Of a stretch of DNA of 64,000 nt, positions 11,007 through 23,940 are shown one piece after another. Position 1 is the first letter of the stretch, and each line of letters starts with the position of its first letter. Origin of the DNA: Saururus chinensis (Eukaryota; Streptophyta; Magnoliopsida; Piperales; Saururaceae); the NCBI GenBank assembly GCA_035235625.1, contig CP141145.1, positions 42,574,668 through 42,638,667 of the forward strand, in the 5' to 3' direction. Position numbers and translations under genes: made by a program. The notes beneath the pieces were generated by a model. It searched no databases. It saw nothing but the letters and a program-made list of their open reading frames with translations, and was not told the origin of the DNA.

Positions 11007-13239
11007 ATTTTGCATTAATTCAGTTGTACTCTTCAACACTGTTACATAGGTCACAATCCATAGCTTTGGTTCTCAACAAGGACAAGAGTCTTCGTTGCCT
11101 CTTAGTGGAAATTTTGAAACTTTTCGTTAGATTCACTTCTTTATGGCTGAATCAGGATTTGAGTATGCTCACTGTATTAGCCATGGCAGCACCGACCCAT
11201 GTGGTCGCAAGGCTTTGTGGCCTCTGCATTCTCATGGTTTTGGTCCTCAACTCTTTTTGGGCACTTTATACACATTTAGGTTTTTTAGGATGATAGAAGC
11301 CTCATCTACCTCTGACTATCGTTGTCTATGAACATGATGGTACTCACACCTTTAGGCTTATGGCTGATCCGAGTGGATATCTAGAGATGATGGGATTTGG
11401 TGTTAGTGTGTAGTTTACTCCTTTGAGCGGGAGTCCGTAGTCTTAAAAATAAATCAAGTTGCTTCTTGAGTAGAGTCTATTTACATTTGGTGTTAGAAAT
11501 GGTCCTCCCCTAACTTTGAAGTCGGATTCTTTGAGTAATGTTTCAATTTGACATATCGTTTGTGATATGCCTTTGTGTACTTGCGCTATTGTATAACTCA
11601 TGTCAAGCAGCACATTATCTAAATGTTCTCTTTAGTTTTTATCTCCATTTTCATGGCTTGATTATGAGTGATTATTCTTTCATCTTACTAAGTATTAGTA
11701 GAAATACTCATGCATCTTTGCTATGCAGGTTCTTTACCATATTCATAGTAGCAGGTCTCTGTTAGTGGGTGTTACTCAGTGCTAACAGAGTAGACTTATA
11801 TAATTAATAGAACTACCGACTTTATTTTAGTTTTGGTTTGTAATAAGACACTATGTTGCCAATAGACTACTTTATGTTATTGCAATCATGTTATTGGACT
11901 TGCACACTTAGCTATTATCGTATGTTGTGACAGTCACATTTCATTAGACTGTTCATTTTAATGTTATGTGATGTTTTGGCCATGTATGGTAACACCCAAG
12001 GTTTTAAAATATTTATCTATCCATTCTAAAAACCCGGGGCATTACACCAAGTGCATTCATTTTTGGTATTTCCAAAGGTATTCGAGAGAACTGTTATTCT
12101 TCTAGTGCCCAAGTAACAACATATTTGGTAACACATTTAAAAAAATAAAAAAAAAACTTTTAAAGGCGTTTGAAGAGGGTTATTTTTAACACACTTTTCT
12201 TTGTGATGTGACATTTTACACTTACAAAGAAAAACATATTCCTTTTTAACGTGCTAACCAAATACACATTGAGAAAGACCCTATCTAGCAAATTACAAGT
12301 TTAGCTCATACTTGTCTTTTTATTTTAATAATTTTATTTTATGTTAAGTTTACCTTTTTCAGCCCTACTACTCCCCGTCTGATTCAATTTGAGTTAGGCT
12401 ATCAAAAGGGTTGAGTCGTAGACTGCCGTAGACCGGTAATGGATCACCTGTTTGTTTGTGAGCTAGGTAAGCTATGACTACCCCTCCCTCCATATTTGTT
12501 CTTACTATTCCCCATAAAATCATAGTCTCACTTAAAATCACTGTACCTTTTTTATTTACTTTCATGAATCATTGTCAATTATCTATAATCAATGCAAATT
12601 GGATGTTTTGTCACTTTTCTTTAGTTTCAACACTCTTTTTTGTCTACATGCATAGTCTATGATTACCTCAAAACAATTTAAGTGTAAATTTAGTTTGCTT
12701 CTCTTAAATTTTTTTCTCCTTATTTTTTGCCTTATGTGCATGTTTGAAGTGACAAAACACTAGAAAACCCATATGCACTTCATATTTCACTGCATCCACA
12801 TTACCTGGTACCTAGCTATTTGCCTTATGGGTAAACGTGTAATGGAGCATGCATGAGTAAGAAATTTGGAGATGGGTAAAGGGTGAGCATGACTAAGAAT
12901 TTGGAGGGTACTGAAGCGGGTAAAATCTTACAAGATCCGTTCACATCCTATTTCCATAGTCACAAATTTTGTGAAAAATTGATGAATTTTTATTATTTTT
13001 GTTACTTTGAGCATAAAATGAAAAAAAAAGTTTTATTATAGAGTCGGGGTAGAGTGATTGGAGTAAAAAATAGTGTTTCATTATAGAGATGAGAATAAGA
13101 CATTTTAATTTTAATCAGTTGGTTAATGAAGCAACCACCTTAAGTAATAAAAAAGGTACAAATAGAATGTTCTTTTTTTAAGGGGAACTAGTAAGAATGC
13201 ACACACAATATATGTTGAAATACAGATTAGATAATTATA
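11007..13239. repeat. Segmental duplication, A-side middle block
   Basis: Collinear with 54507-54993 and 58418-60140 in B. The block up to 12046 belongs to LTR family III, and 12047-13239 is non-coding flank. B contains a family I LTR at the point corresponding to GAAAT at 11496-11500, which is unoccupied here. Short frames such as 11538-11765 and 12474-12662 recur in B only because the DNA is duplicated; no protein family was recognised. Confidence 0.8.
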
Positions 13240-15236
13240 CACTACAAAAAAAAAACTATTAGTGGGGGTTTTAAAACCCCGCTACAAGTCTCAAAACCTC
13301 CGTTAATACTTTTAGCGGCGGTTTTGAGGTCATAGTTGAAAAGAGCCCTGTAAAAAGTTTCTATGGGGAACATAGTGGTAGTTTTTTGAGCTGCCGCTAA
13401 AACTTAACCTTTAAGAGTGGGTTTCGGTAGCCTCGGCTAATGAGTTTCAAAAATCAATTTTTTTTAGCGGCAGCTAGACTAGCCCCCGTTAAAAGCTTAA
13501 TATTTTAGTGTTAGTGACTATGTTTAGTGGTGGTTTTTCAAAACCGCTGCTAAAGTATTTTAGTGGGTCTATATGAGTGTCAAAAAAATGCCGCTAAAAG
13601 GTTTTGAGAAACCTTTTATTGACTATTTGAGAAACCAAGGCCAACTTTTTTTCTTCTTATTTTCTGTTTTTATTTCTACAAATCATGTATAATAAACATC
13701 TATTTTTTATTTTCATTTCTACAAACCTTGTATAAAAAATATTTATTTTCCATTTTTATTTCTACAAACCCGGTATAATAATCATCACATATGTAGTACA
13801 ATTGAATTCAACCATCAACCACACTTTATAAATTAAAAAACCCTTAATTAATTAGAACAAAGATAGAATAGTATCAAACATATACATTAGTCTTAAAATA
13901 CAATTATGACTAAATGTTACTGAGTTTAAGATCCCAACACTTGTTCATAAAACTAAACAATAAACATGAATTACATATGACAAGTTCAAAAACAAAAAAA
14001 ATTATGTTTGGAACATGATCTATTCATGTAAGTTGACATCGTAGCATCATCCATCATTAACCTACCTACACAAAAATCCAAATCACCATGCATTAGATTA
14101 TAAAAGAGTTTATCAAAAACAATAATACATATTTATTCCCTCCCTTGAGGATGTAAACCTTGACTAGCCCCTCATGTAACTAATCCCCGACAAGTCATTC
14201 AATGTCAAACAAAATAAAATGAAGCATACCAAAGACAATCCTGGAGCATCTTCCCTTTTGCAAGCGGCTTCAATCTCAGTTTCTCAATTTTACAGGCACT
14301 AATTCCCTTAGGAGGGGCAAATAGTCAAATAATTATAACAATCAATTGTGAAAGAAAGACAGGATAAACTAATAAACAACATCTATGAGATAAGCTGTCG
14401 TGGTCTTGCAAGTGTGGTAGGGCATAGGTTAGGGGAAGTTAGCATTTAACCAGCTAAATAAAGAAACACAGGTGCCACCCCTATCAAATAGTTTCTTCGT
14501 TATCAAAAGTTCCTGAAACAAGACACCAAATCATAGAACTAAATTCCAATGCAAATACCAAAATATTGTTGACGTCAAACATTCAAATGCTCAACAATAA
14601 GAGAGAAAAATAGAACTAAGACAACTGGTACTTACTCTAATACTCATGCTATGATAAGACCAATTTTGAAGCAAAACAATCAACGAGATACATTCATCTA
14701 GTCAATGTCATTGGGATTAGGATGACACTTGTGCATCTCCCAGTGTAGAACTTCTCTCTTCTTTAAGCAGGCAAATGTGAAAGCAACTTTTTTCAATCCC
14801 TTGTCAGCAAACATTCTGTAAGATCTCTGATCTTAAACCGGCTTTTGGTTTTATTTAATTATCGGTTATTGTGAGATTAATGCGTTTTCTAATTTATTCG
14901 GTGATTTCATGAATAAGTAGTGTTTATGATGGTTCTAACTAAAATCAACTTTAAGATTAGTGGTTTTAAGTGATTTTAAAACAAATGTAAATTTTTGGGA
15001 TTTTTTTAAATTTTCACTATTTTTCCGAAAATTAGGGTTTTGGCAGGACCCCTGTAGGCCCACCGACGAAATTTTAATTTTTGTGTCAAATGAACCTAGA
15101 CATCTACTTAAGGTCATCCAAAAATTTTCAGAATTTTCTTAGGCTTAATTAGCACTTAAATTTGCATAATACCTACTTTTAGCCTACTTTTCCTATTTAC
15201 ACCCCATAACTTACCTATGCATATCCCAACCCTTAC

Positions 15237-15244
15237 TATATAAG
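15237..15244 (+). promoter_or_regulatory. TATA box of family I LTR
   Basis: TATATAAG, preceded by a conserved block and followed about 30 bp later by 'ccattcccatttttgggaataggc'. The equivalent in the copy at 33352-36649 is TATAAAAG on minus (36221-36228). This sets the sense orientation of the family. Confidence 0.55.
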
Positions 15245-15917
15245 GGTAAACCTGAGCCATTCCCATTTTTGGGAATAGGCTAAGGAGGGAGGGCTGGCCT
15301 AATCCCCAATTAGGCCTAGATTAGAAGACGATTAAGGTAAGCCTACTCTAATTAAGCACTAAACCCTAGCTTTCTTCTTAATCTCTTCCAAATCTACTAT
15401 TTTCCCCTTGTTTTAATTCATTTTTGGACATCAAAAACTACTGATTTGTGTTTTACTACAAACCCTAATATTCAAAATTCAATTTTTACTATCAACAAGC
15501 CCTAGATCTAAGTTTTAATTAAGGATTTTTTGGGTAAATCAATTTTTAATGGAGGTTAATTCAAACTCAATGTGTTTTTAAGGTTTTCAAGAAGAGTGAC
15601 CCTCCAATCCGAGCTCAATCAAGTGCTGAGGTAATGGACCTTCAAAATCTCTGTTTATCCATGGTAAAACTCTTCATTTTTGGCTTATTTCGAATGGAGT
15701 TGCTTGATTTGGTGTGCTAATGGTAAGATTAGAAAATAAAATTATTTAATCCCGATTTCTTAGGGTTTTGTATTATTATGATATGGTTTAACATTCTGGA
15801 AGTCATGAAGGACTTTTGATGATGATTAGGGTATTAGATGTGGATTTGAAGTGTTATCAATTGTGTCTCGGTTTGGATTTGCGAAAGGAAGAAGATGATC
15901 AATTCTGCCTTGTTGGC

Positions 15918-16075
15918 GTTCGAACGGCCTTCTGGGCGTTCGAATGGCAACACTGTCAAAATGACAGTTTTCCAGTTCAGCCGATCAAACGGCCTGCTAG
16001 GCATTTAAACGGCCAAACTGTAAATTTTAAATTTTTACGTTTAGCCGATGAACGGCCTGAAGGGCATTCGAACGG
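15918..16075. repeat. Near-palindromic CGTTCGAACG / CGATCAAACG module in family I LTR
   Basis: Five imperfect copies of a 'GCGTTCGAACGGCC' or 'GCCGATCAAACGGCC' palindrome occur in about 160 bp, spaced by 'tctgggc / tgctaggc / tgaagggc' linkers. Equivalents lie in the other minus-strand family I copies (31265-31500, 35450-35560, 57215-57320), and a closely similar module occurs in the unrelated LTR at 28974-30392 (29390-29490). Confidence 0.8.
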
Positions 16076-18398
16076 CTATACAGCAGAATTGTGTTATAAT
16101 GCATGATGTTTATTTCGATGATTCTAATTTAGCTTGCCAATTTTATATGAATGTGGAGTATTTTAAGCTATGTTATGCTACTGGAAAGGCATGCTATTGA
16201 GGTTATAGAGTTGAGATATATTCTTAGAGATTTGTGGAATGACTTATGGTTTGTGGCATGATGTTGAAATTATCATCTTGAAATTGTGAATGGTTGATTC
16301 CTCATAGTTAAGCATAATTTCAGTAGAACTACAAACTATTATTGGACCGATTTGTCATGATAGAATGTGGTTAGTTGATGTGTAGATGTTGGTGAATGCC
16401 ATGATTGAAGGATGAAATGAATGATCTTATATATGTTTAGCCTTTGTGGTTGAGTTTTGATTGAGTTATGATTTCAATGATTCTTCTCCTATGATTTTCA
16501 CTAGAATTCATGTTTAGATGGTAATTCTCATGTGTAGTGTGGTAGTGAGTTTAATTTCAAGCATGTTGACATGCATTGTGTAAAATGCTTCTACTAGTTA
16601 CACACACATGTGGGGGTTTAATGATGATGTTGAAGCTTGATATTGTGATTATAAATGATGTATTAGGGGCTGATGAGAGCACTTATCATGAATTAGGATT
16701 TATGTATGCCTTGCCCACGTATGTACCATGCTGCATGCATCATGAGAATGAATTTCAAATTGAGGCTTCATCGAGATTAATCGAATTTGACCGATTGGAT
16801 GCAATGTGGTGAAATTATGTGCCGGATTGATCGGTCTGGATTAATCGAAAGTTGATTGGTCCGAAGGGACATGTTTTGATTTGAGTTCTTGTGTGGAACG
16901 AGTGCACTCCCCGGGTTGTGTCTAATTAAATGGAATTATGTGGGGACGAGTTGTTAGAATGTTATTATGAGTGTCATATAGACCCTGAGAATCTAGTGTG
17001 GTATGCCGTGTGCACCCCGCTACCACGTGTTCTAGGGTTCTCTGTGTGAGAACTCGGGCTCTTCCCTCCGCAGGAGATGTCCCTGGGCGAACACCCCTGC
17101 ACTATGATGCAGTTTTAGGTGATGTGTATGCGTGATCAGAAAACGATGCACCTTGCCAATCTTTGATCTGAATGATTATATTGTTATGCTATCGTGTTTT
17201 TGATGTTGATAGTGATATTAAAAAAACCATTGCTGAGTTTGTTAAACTCACCCCTTTTTCTTGTGTTTTGTTTTGGGGCTGCGTGGTGCGACACGCAGAC
17301 GAACAGGATCTCCTCTTTGAGGAAAGGTCGGAGATGACTTGGATGTGATCATGGAGGTCGTTGTGTGACTTATCTTCTTTGGTTTTATGCTTTATGTTTA
17401 GAACCTTTGTGTAAGGTTCTTTGTTTTGGATTTATGTCACATTTTGCAGTTATGTTTGCTTAAGACTTATTTTGAGCCGATGTGGGCTATAGTTAAGTAA
17501 GCATGTGGGTTTGAGATTAGTTGTTTACTTTGTGATAAGCAACACTTTTTCTGTTCTTCTTATTTACTCTTGCTTAAAGGATTGTATGTACTCCATATTT
17601 CTGTTAATCGCCCGTAATTAGGGTTAAGTCTTTCGCTAAATCATTTTTCAATTTCTCTTTGTTGCCCCCGCGCGCTTGACCGGCCCTTGGACCGGGTTCG
17701 GCTCAGGTCGGGCATCGCCGGGGCGTGACACATTCATATGCTATATTTTAACTTGAGACAATCCACAAGCATGAAACTAATAAATATGAAACTATAGCCT
17801 TAGAAAAGGGAAACAATTAGTGAGTCATGTGATCTTGGAAAAGGAAAAGAGTAAGAAAGCAGAGCGAAACTTAAGCTTAGAAGCTAACTTTTTGTTATGA
17901 AGGTATTGACCACGAGGGAAAGTTGGAAAGGCATATGCATGATGTATGCTAGCAAGGTAGATCATCTATTATAAAAAAATGGAGCAGTACTTAAAATATC
18001 TATGTGACGCCCCGACCCGAAAACTGACCCGGGCTGGGGGTCCGAAAACCGATAAAAACCAAACCCATAACCAAGAACATCACACTTTGAGTGCGAGAGT
18101 CTTCTCGTTCCTCTACGTGCTACGGAACTTTAGCGCTCCGTTACGCGTAGGCAAGAACTGGCCTAATTATATAACTAATTCGGACCGGGCCAACATTGCA
18201 TTGCCGTTGGTTGCCTACGTACATATCGGCTAACATCCATGATGTTACTCCGATACGATCGGATCCAGACGTAGTTCTGCCTACTGGCTACTACATACAA
18301 CTGGCATACCAAAAACACATACGTATAAAATATGTATCTCCAAATATTTAATCGGAGCTATACGAAAACCCGATAAACACCGGCAACACACGTCTCGC

Positions 18399-19080
18399 TC
18401 TATCATAGAGACGAGCACCACACAACCACCACAACATGCCTCACTCTACCCCAGAGCAAGACCATCACAACATTCCTCACTCTATCCTAGAGCAAGACCA
18501 CATATCACATGTCTTGCTCTATCACTGAGCCGAGACCACACATCACTCGTCTCGCTCCATCACTGAGCCAAGACCACATACATCACATGTCTCGCTATAT
18601 CACTTAGCCGTGACTACACGCATCACACGTCTTGCTTTATTATAGAGTGAGATGGAACACAATCATAGGTCTCGCTCTATCACTGAGCCGAGACCGAACA
18701 CACACACAACCCGTCTCTCTCTAATCCAAAGTGAGACGACACACATCATGGCATATAAGCATAACATATCATAAGATAAACACATGCACAACCCGTCTCT
18801 CTCTAACCCAGAGCGAGACGACACACATCATAGCATATAAGCATAACAGATCATAATATAAACACACGCACAACCCGTCTCTCTCTATCCCAGAGTGAGA
18901 CGACACACATCATTCATATAAGCATAGCATAACCACATATAAACACACACACGACCTGTCTCTCTCTCACCCAGAGCGAGATGACACACAACATGGCATA
19001 TAAGCAACACATATCATAATATAACACACGCACAACACGTCTCTCTCTAACCCAGAGCGAGACGACACACCTCATAACTA
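18399..19080. repeat. Two tandem arrays of hairpin units in family II LTR
   Basis: First array (about 18399-18715): about 35-42 bp units, each holding an inverted pair such as GTCTCGCTCT...AGAGCGAGAC. Second array (about 18700-19080): five units of about 70-80 bp, each with a CGTCTCTCTCTAACCCAGAG-type arm, an inverse arm and an AT-rich 'catataagcataacatatca' spacer. Roughly a dozen potential stem-loops sit in a row. Confidence 0.85.
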
Positions 19081-19669
19081 GCACATGTCATTCTATAATT
19101 AAATAGAAGGTAAGAAACCCTTACTCCCCTGATGTCCCACGAGGTAGCGGTATTCGGGATGTACATTTCTGGGCGTCCTCCCCTTCAGATCTGGAGACAG
19201 CGGATAGAGCCTCCTCTAGCCTCCATACGTTCTTCCCCTTGCACTGAAAGACAACCCGACCAACTCTCTCCTTTCTCGGAGACCTCGTTTTTTGCGCTCG
19301 TGGGCGACGGACAGAACCTCCCCTACTCGGGGTGTCCTTCACACAGCGTGGCCCTTTGGTGGAGAACAAAGCCTCCCCTACATCGGGCCACTTCCCTTGA
19401 TCTAGCCCGGTAATGGAGGACGGAGCCTCCTCTCTCACCGGGCCATCTCTCTCTCACTCTCGGGGTAGGAGGGCGGCAGACAGAGCCTCCTCTTGCCCTG
19501 GGTTGTTCCTCCCTTATAGGAGTACCAACTCGAGGAATGGACCATGCCATTGCGTAGATCACCCTTAAATTAGCTAGGAACGCCTCAAGAACGGAAGAAA
19601 ACGGACTCCAAACGAGTCCAGAAACTCCTCCTGAAAATAACGAGAATCCGGTATTTATGGAGGAAGAAG

Positions 19670-20000
19670 CCGACGGCGTACGAGATGTACCTCGGACGCG
19701 CGTGCCATGCGTCGCGTGCTTGAGCGGCGTGCGACGCGCTGGCCAAGTGCGTGAAGCGCGTGGCTGCGTGCTGCGCCTGCATCCCGCGGATGCGCCCCGC
19801 GGGCCGACGCGCAGCTCCCGTGCGTCGTGTGGGAGCCGGTCCGCGACGCGGGCCCCGTCGCATTGCATGGGTCACCGCACATGCATCACGCTTCCCGGGT
19901 GACCGCACGGGCCCCGTCGCATTGCATGGGTCACCGTACGGGCCCACGGGCCCCCCACCGCGTGGTGCTGTGCCTCGCGTCGGGCGGCGTGGCTGACGCC
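19670..20000. other. CpG-dense block in family II LTR
   Basis: This is a strongly GC- and CpG-rich island in an otherwise AT-rich window. It contains a direct duplication of GGGCCCCGTCGCATTGCATG (about 19850 and 19909). Open frames on both strands through it are products of base composition, not genes. Confidence 0.7.
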
Positions 20001-20401
20001 AGCTATTCTGTCCTTATTTGATTAAAATAATATTTTCCTATATTATTTTAATCTAAAATTATCTAAACTTCAACGAGCGATATCTTCTTACCCCAAAGTC
20101 GGAATCGCGCGTTCTACATACCAATGGACTCATATTGACAAGCCCTTCAATAAAAGACCACACATGGGCAGGTTATCCCGCTCTTTTTGAGTGGGCCCCG
20201 CCCATGCGTCACGCTTCCCGGGGTCGTAGCTTTCGCTCCCGGCCTCCGTTTCACGCGTTCTTTGATTCATCACGCTCGTTACTCCAAGCTCTACCCAACT
20301 ACAGGGGTTTTCTCCTTTGAAACCCCAACACTTAATCACAAATTTACCGAATTACCCTTAACCCACCCGGGTTAAGCGTAATTGGAAAATGGGTCGTTAC
20401 A

Positions 20402-22348
20402 ATCTACATGGTCGCTATCATATGCAAATAAATAAACGAGCAAGGGAGAGGTAAAGGGGAGAGCGAAGAGGGATGCGAAGGTTTCCTTGCTATGACAAGT
20501 TTGGCATCAAGAAGGGACCTTAGACACCAGAGGAAGATATCATCCCGGTGTCTTACATCCAGGAGCGAATATGGCCTTGGGAACTAGAGAGCAGTGCCCA
20601 CTAAAACTGGTAACCACTTGAGTTTTTTTCTTAAATCATTTGACTAAAGTTTGTGAATCAGAGCCATATGAAGTGGTTCAAAATTTAAGATTTTTTATGG
20701 GTGTTCTCTCTCTTTCTCTCTAACACACAGTCACACACTATTTTTTGTTTGCATCTTTATATGGATGTCATCATTTTATAGGGCTGATGAGATGCAATAA
20801 GAATTGCAGGCTGAGATGGACCAATTACCTTAGACTAAGAGTTAAGTGAGGAAACTTCACTCCCTTGAAGACAACAAATAAGGTCATATATATTTCAACT
20901 AGACCCATTAGCAGAAGAAGTAGAAGTAGAAGTAGCAGGCATCAAGCTATACTTACCAACTCATTTGCATAAGCTATTCTACCATATCATCTAAGTAAAG
21001 AAAGCTTCTATTAATTCATTTTAGAATAGGAAAAGACATCAATTAATACAAATCATACAAAATTAAGAAAAATTAGCCAACAAGGTCGATGTAGCATGAG
21101 CATTTACATAATCCACTTCATTCGGTTGAAGTCCTGACTGTGGACAAAAGGAACAACTTTAACAACACTACTGATAAAATACACAATATTAATCAATGCA
21201 CGTCATATATAATCATCTCATTCATAAGACAGACAACAAGTAGAAGCCAAAGAAAGAAGCACACAACATTCACAACGGAACTTTTTAGGCAAAATGTAAA
21301 CAATAGTAACCGACGTAGAAATTAAAACCCCACAAAATATGAACTAGTTTGGCATTGTATCTTCAGATACCAGATCAATTGCAAACAAAAGGTAGGCAAC
21401 ATGATATGAATCCAACAATTTCCAACATAAAATCAAGAAATCGGTGACGAGAAAAGGAAGATGAATTCAATGCAAAAAGGATATCTAGAAAAGGAGAGAT
21501 TATCGAACCCATCAACTATAATTTGCCAGATCAAGGAACAATAGAGTGCATGAACTCCAATTTTTCTGTATATATAGAGAACAGAACAGAACAAAATAAT
21601 TTGTTTGTAAATATGTTACCACTTTCATCAAGGAGACAAAACATATAATATTAAAACAAAAGAGAGATGTAAATCAAAACATAATAGAATAGAACATAGC
21701 TTATTTATTCAAAATGCAATCAAAACATTGCATAACAGAATGTAAATCAAACGAATGCAAATCAAAGCAAAACATATATTAAAAAACGCAAACCAAGAGT
21801 TCAAGAAGTAAATTTGAAAACTTAATTGAAATAAATCCAAAATACAGGGACAAATCGTACCGATTGAAGCCCTCATGCCAAGGACAACGCACATCAGCCC
21901 AGAAGTTTCATTGATCAAGTCCTCAATGCTTACCTCGATCTATGACTGTCGTTGAAAAATGATCGGGTAAACTCATGCAAAAAGGATTATGATTTCCCAA
22001 ATAACAAATGTGTTGAAGCGGGATTTAATCCTGCCTTTACAAAATTTTCACGGTTCCTCTGTACCAGTGGAAATCCACCTTCTTGTGCCGATGAGCAAAC
22101 TATAGTGACGGTTATTGGGATATCTATCTTGATCTCCCCTACCGTCTCTCCCTACTCTTACTGCGCATGACTTTTGCGGCAGATGTAGTGGTGGCTTTCT
22201 CTAATCCCCAGTAAAATAAATGCGGCAACTATACCTTAAGTGACTCTAGCAGGGTCCATGTTAAACCCTTGCTATAAACTCTTTTTAGTGGGTACTCTTT
22301 CAAGCCCTCGCTTAAATGTCCCCATTGAAGGGTTTTAATTTTGTAGTG
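20402..22348. repeat. CACTA right part, collinear with B
   Basis: 20402-21915 matches 61929-63390. It is non-coding, and short frames such as 21140-21325 are shared with B only through duplication. 21916-22348 has no visible partner because B is interrupted by another insertion at about 63391. Confidence 0.75.
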
Positions 22349-23230
22349 TAAGGTGAACTAAAAAAAATTAAAAATATAGTATGTATTGAACCAGGGTCTC
22401 CCTTGGATGTTGTACTTACAATACATATTTTTCAGGATCATAATGATCATAAATTATACACACAAGCTCGATTTAAACCCAAAACACTCGTAGTAGGTAC
22501 TTAGGCTAAACATTATGTGATACCTCGGTGAAGACATTGGTGTCGAAGGACGTTATGTCATGGAGTATACTATTTATATTTAGGACCTAATTGGTGGTAT
22601 GTCTCATTTAATAGAGTTTTTCAAGGGCTCCTTTAAAAATATGCAAATCCAAACATGTATAATATAAATAAAATTTTTAAAAATTATTATTGAGAAGTAT
22701 TTTTATAAGTGAACCCATAAATAAGTTTATGAAAGCATAATCACGTACGATCTCATTTGATAGAGCTCATCAAGAGCTTTCTAATGATATCAAGAATGCG
22801 CAAATTTTAGTTTGGGATTATAAAATATAACATTATAAAATTAAAATCAAAATAACCTAAAAAATATACCTGTGCGTCATATATCTAAATGAATCTAAGT
22901 AAATATCTTCACTAAAGTATCCACAAATTATATGCCAATTCGAACTTACTTTAAAGGGCACAAGGATATAAAATATAGGTATAATAAGTAATAAATGTAA
23001 AAAGTATAGGTAAAATAATCCAGAAACAAAATTTATATTGTCACTCAATTTAATTTATTTAGCAAGTGTGATATAATATGACATGGTAGATACAAACAAG
23101 TTTTTTTATACTCATTTGGTCCCACTTTAATACTCTTATTTTTTTATTCTTTCAAGATTTCTTATACATATAGAAGACCCTACCCTCTAAATCCCAACCT
23201 CTCTTCCCGAAGGGGTCCCACAAACTCAAC
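22349..23230. other. Intergenic, nothing recognised
   Basis: AT-rich DNA beyond the CACTA right end. No gene, repeat pair or transposon terminus was found here. Confidence 0.5.
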
Positions 23231-23233
23231 TTG

Positions 23234-23599
23234 AGGGCCTGTTTGGCTCGAAAACTAAAGTGATTTTCCTTGTGAAATTAAAGTGTAAAATGTCACATCA
23301 TAAACACTATTTTTACAATTGTCTCAGCCAATAACATGGATTGGTAGCCGGGTCTGGGTTTTTCTTGTTCAACTGAGCATAAATAAGGTTCAACTGAGTA
23401 AATCCAAATTTAACCGCTAAATGGCCTTACTTAGAGAGCTTACCAAGTTTAGTCATTTTGAGCCTGACTAGTTAGGTTAGGTCGACTTTTAAAACACTGA
23501 TCACAAAGGAAAACCACTTTGAAAAATTACCCTCCTCATAAGGAGGATTGGAGGAAAAAACTTTTCTTTTGGCTTTTAAAGTGGTAGCCAAATTGGCCT
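23234..23599. mobile_element. Small MITE with GGGCCTGTTTGGCT ends
   Basis: The left end GGGCCTGTTTGGCT and the right end (reverse complement AAGGCCAATTTGGCT) form an imperfect inverted repeat extending about 40 bp inward. It is about 366 bp and non-coding. The target duplication is unclear (flanks CTTGAG and TTGAAC). It may be a hAT or PIF/Harbinger type MITE. Confidence 0.45.
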
Positions 23600-23940
23600 T
23601 GAACCTTGAGAAGAAGAGGTCCAATCCAACATACTCATGACTAGATTGGTCTTATTTAATTTTTTGTACTATATTAAAATTATATTTAAAAACCAAATAG
23701 TACAAGTAAAATAGAACATAGGGTGTATATAGATCCCTTCACGCTGGTGCAATAGGAGACTACATTGGCCTTCTCATTACCTCTGGCTTTTACCCCTGTA
23801 GCATGTCGACGTACCTAGAAAAGGGGCTTCATGTTTCATTTCTTTTGCAAACATTTATATAGATTATTGTATATAGAATGTATCAATATGCATGCTAATA
23901 ATCCCTGTTCTCATTTATCCATGCTAAATTTTTAATAGAA

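Larger units (their letters stand above)
8688..12046. mobile_element. LTR family III, partial solo LTR, segment A
   Basis: This corresponds to the 3' part of the family III solo LTR that is complete in B (52768-58953). It ends in ...GGGGCATTACA at 12046, followed by CCAAG, the same flank as in B. A family I solo LTR is nested in it (8914-11006). No retroelement coding domains are present. It is a fossil that predates the A/B duplication, because both segments have it at the same site. Confidence 0.7.
14817..17730 (+). mobile_element. Solo LTR, family I, copy 2 (inside CACTA)
   Basis: It runs from TGTAAGATCTC to GGGGCGTGACA, with 5-bp duplication CATTC on both sides (14812-14816 and 17731-17735). 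The B paralog at 61664-61668 is empty. It carries a TATA box at 15237-15244 and the near-palindromic CGTTCGAACG module at about 15918-16075. It has no internal region and looks like a whole LTR, though the tandem array seen in sibling copies is absent. Confidence 0.92.
18003..20401 (-). mobile_element. Solo LTR, family II (gypsy-like), inside CACTA
   Basis: On plus it runs from TGTGACGCCCC to GGGTCGTTACA, so in sense it reads TGTAACGACCC...GGGGCGTCACA on minus. The 5-bp duplication ATCTA is exact (17998-18002 and 20402-20406). The B paralog is empty at 61929-61933. A TATA-like CATAAATA on minus near 19655 supports the orientation. It holds two tandem arrays (18399-19080) and a very GC-rich block (19670-20000). 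There is no internal coding region. It is younger than the A/B duplication. Confidence 0.9.
13240..22348. mobile_element. CACTA (En/Spm) non-autonomous element with two nested solo LTRs
   Basis: The left terminus is CACTACAAAA at 13240 and the right is its exact inverse TTTTGTAGTG ending at 22348. Subterminal DNA (13260-13620 and about 22190-22330) is packed with short 'TTAGCGGCGGTTTT'-type words in both orientations, as expected for CACTA transposase-binding regions. Net of the nested LTRs (14817-17730 and 18003-20401) it is about 3.8 kb. I see no TNP1/TNP2-like transposase, so it is non-autonomous. The flanks are 'ATA' and 'TAA', so a 3-bp TSD is not clean. The B copy starts at 60141 at the paralogous site, so the insertion predates the duplication. 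Confidence 0.8.

Noticed and set aside
19121-20021. Overlapping long open frames on both strands in the GC-rich block
   Set aside because: They lie entirely inside the family II LTR, overlap each other in several frames, and are low-complexity Arg/Ala/Gly-rich translations of GC-rich DNA.
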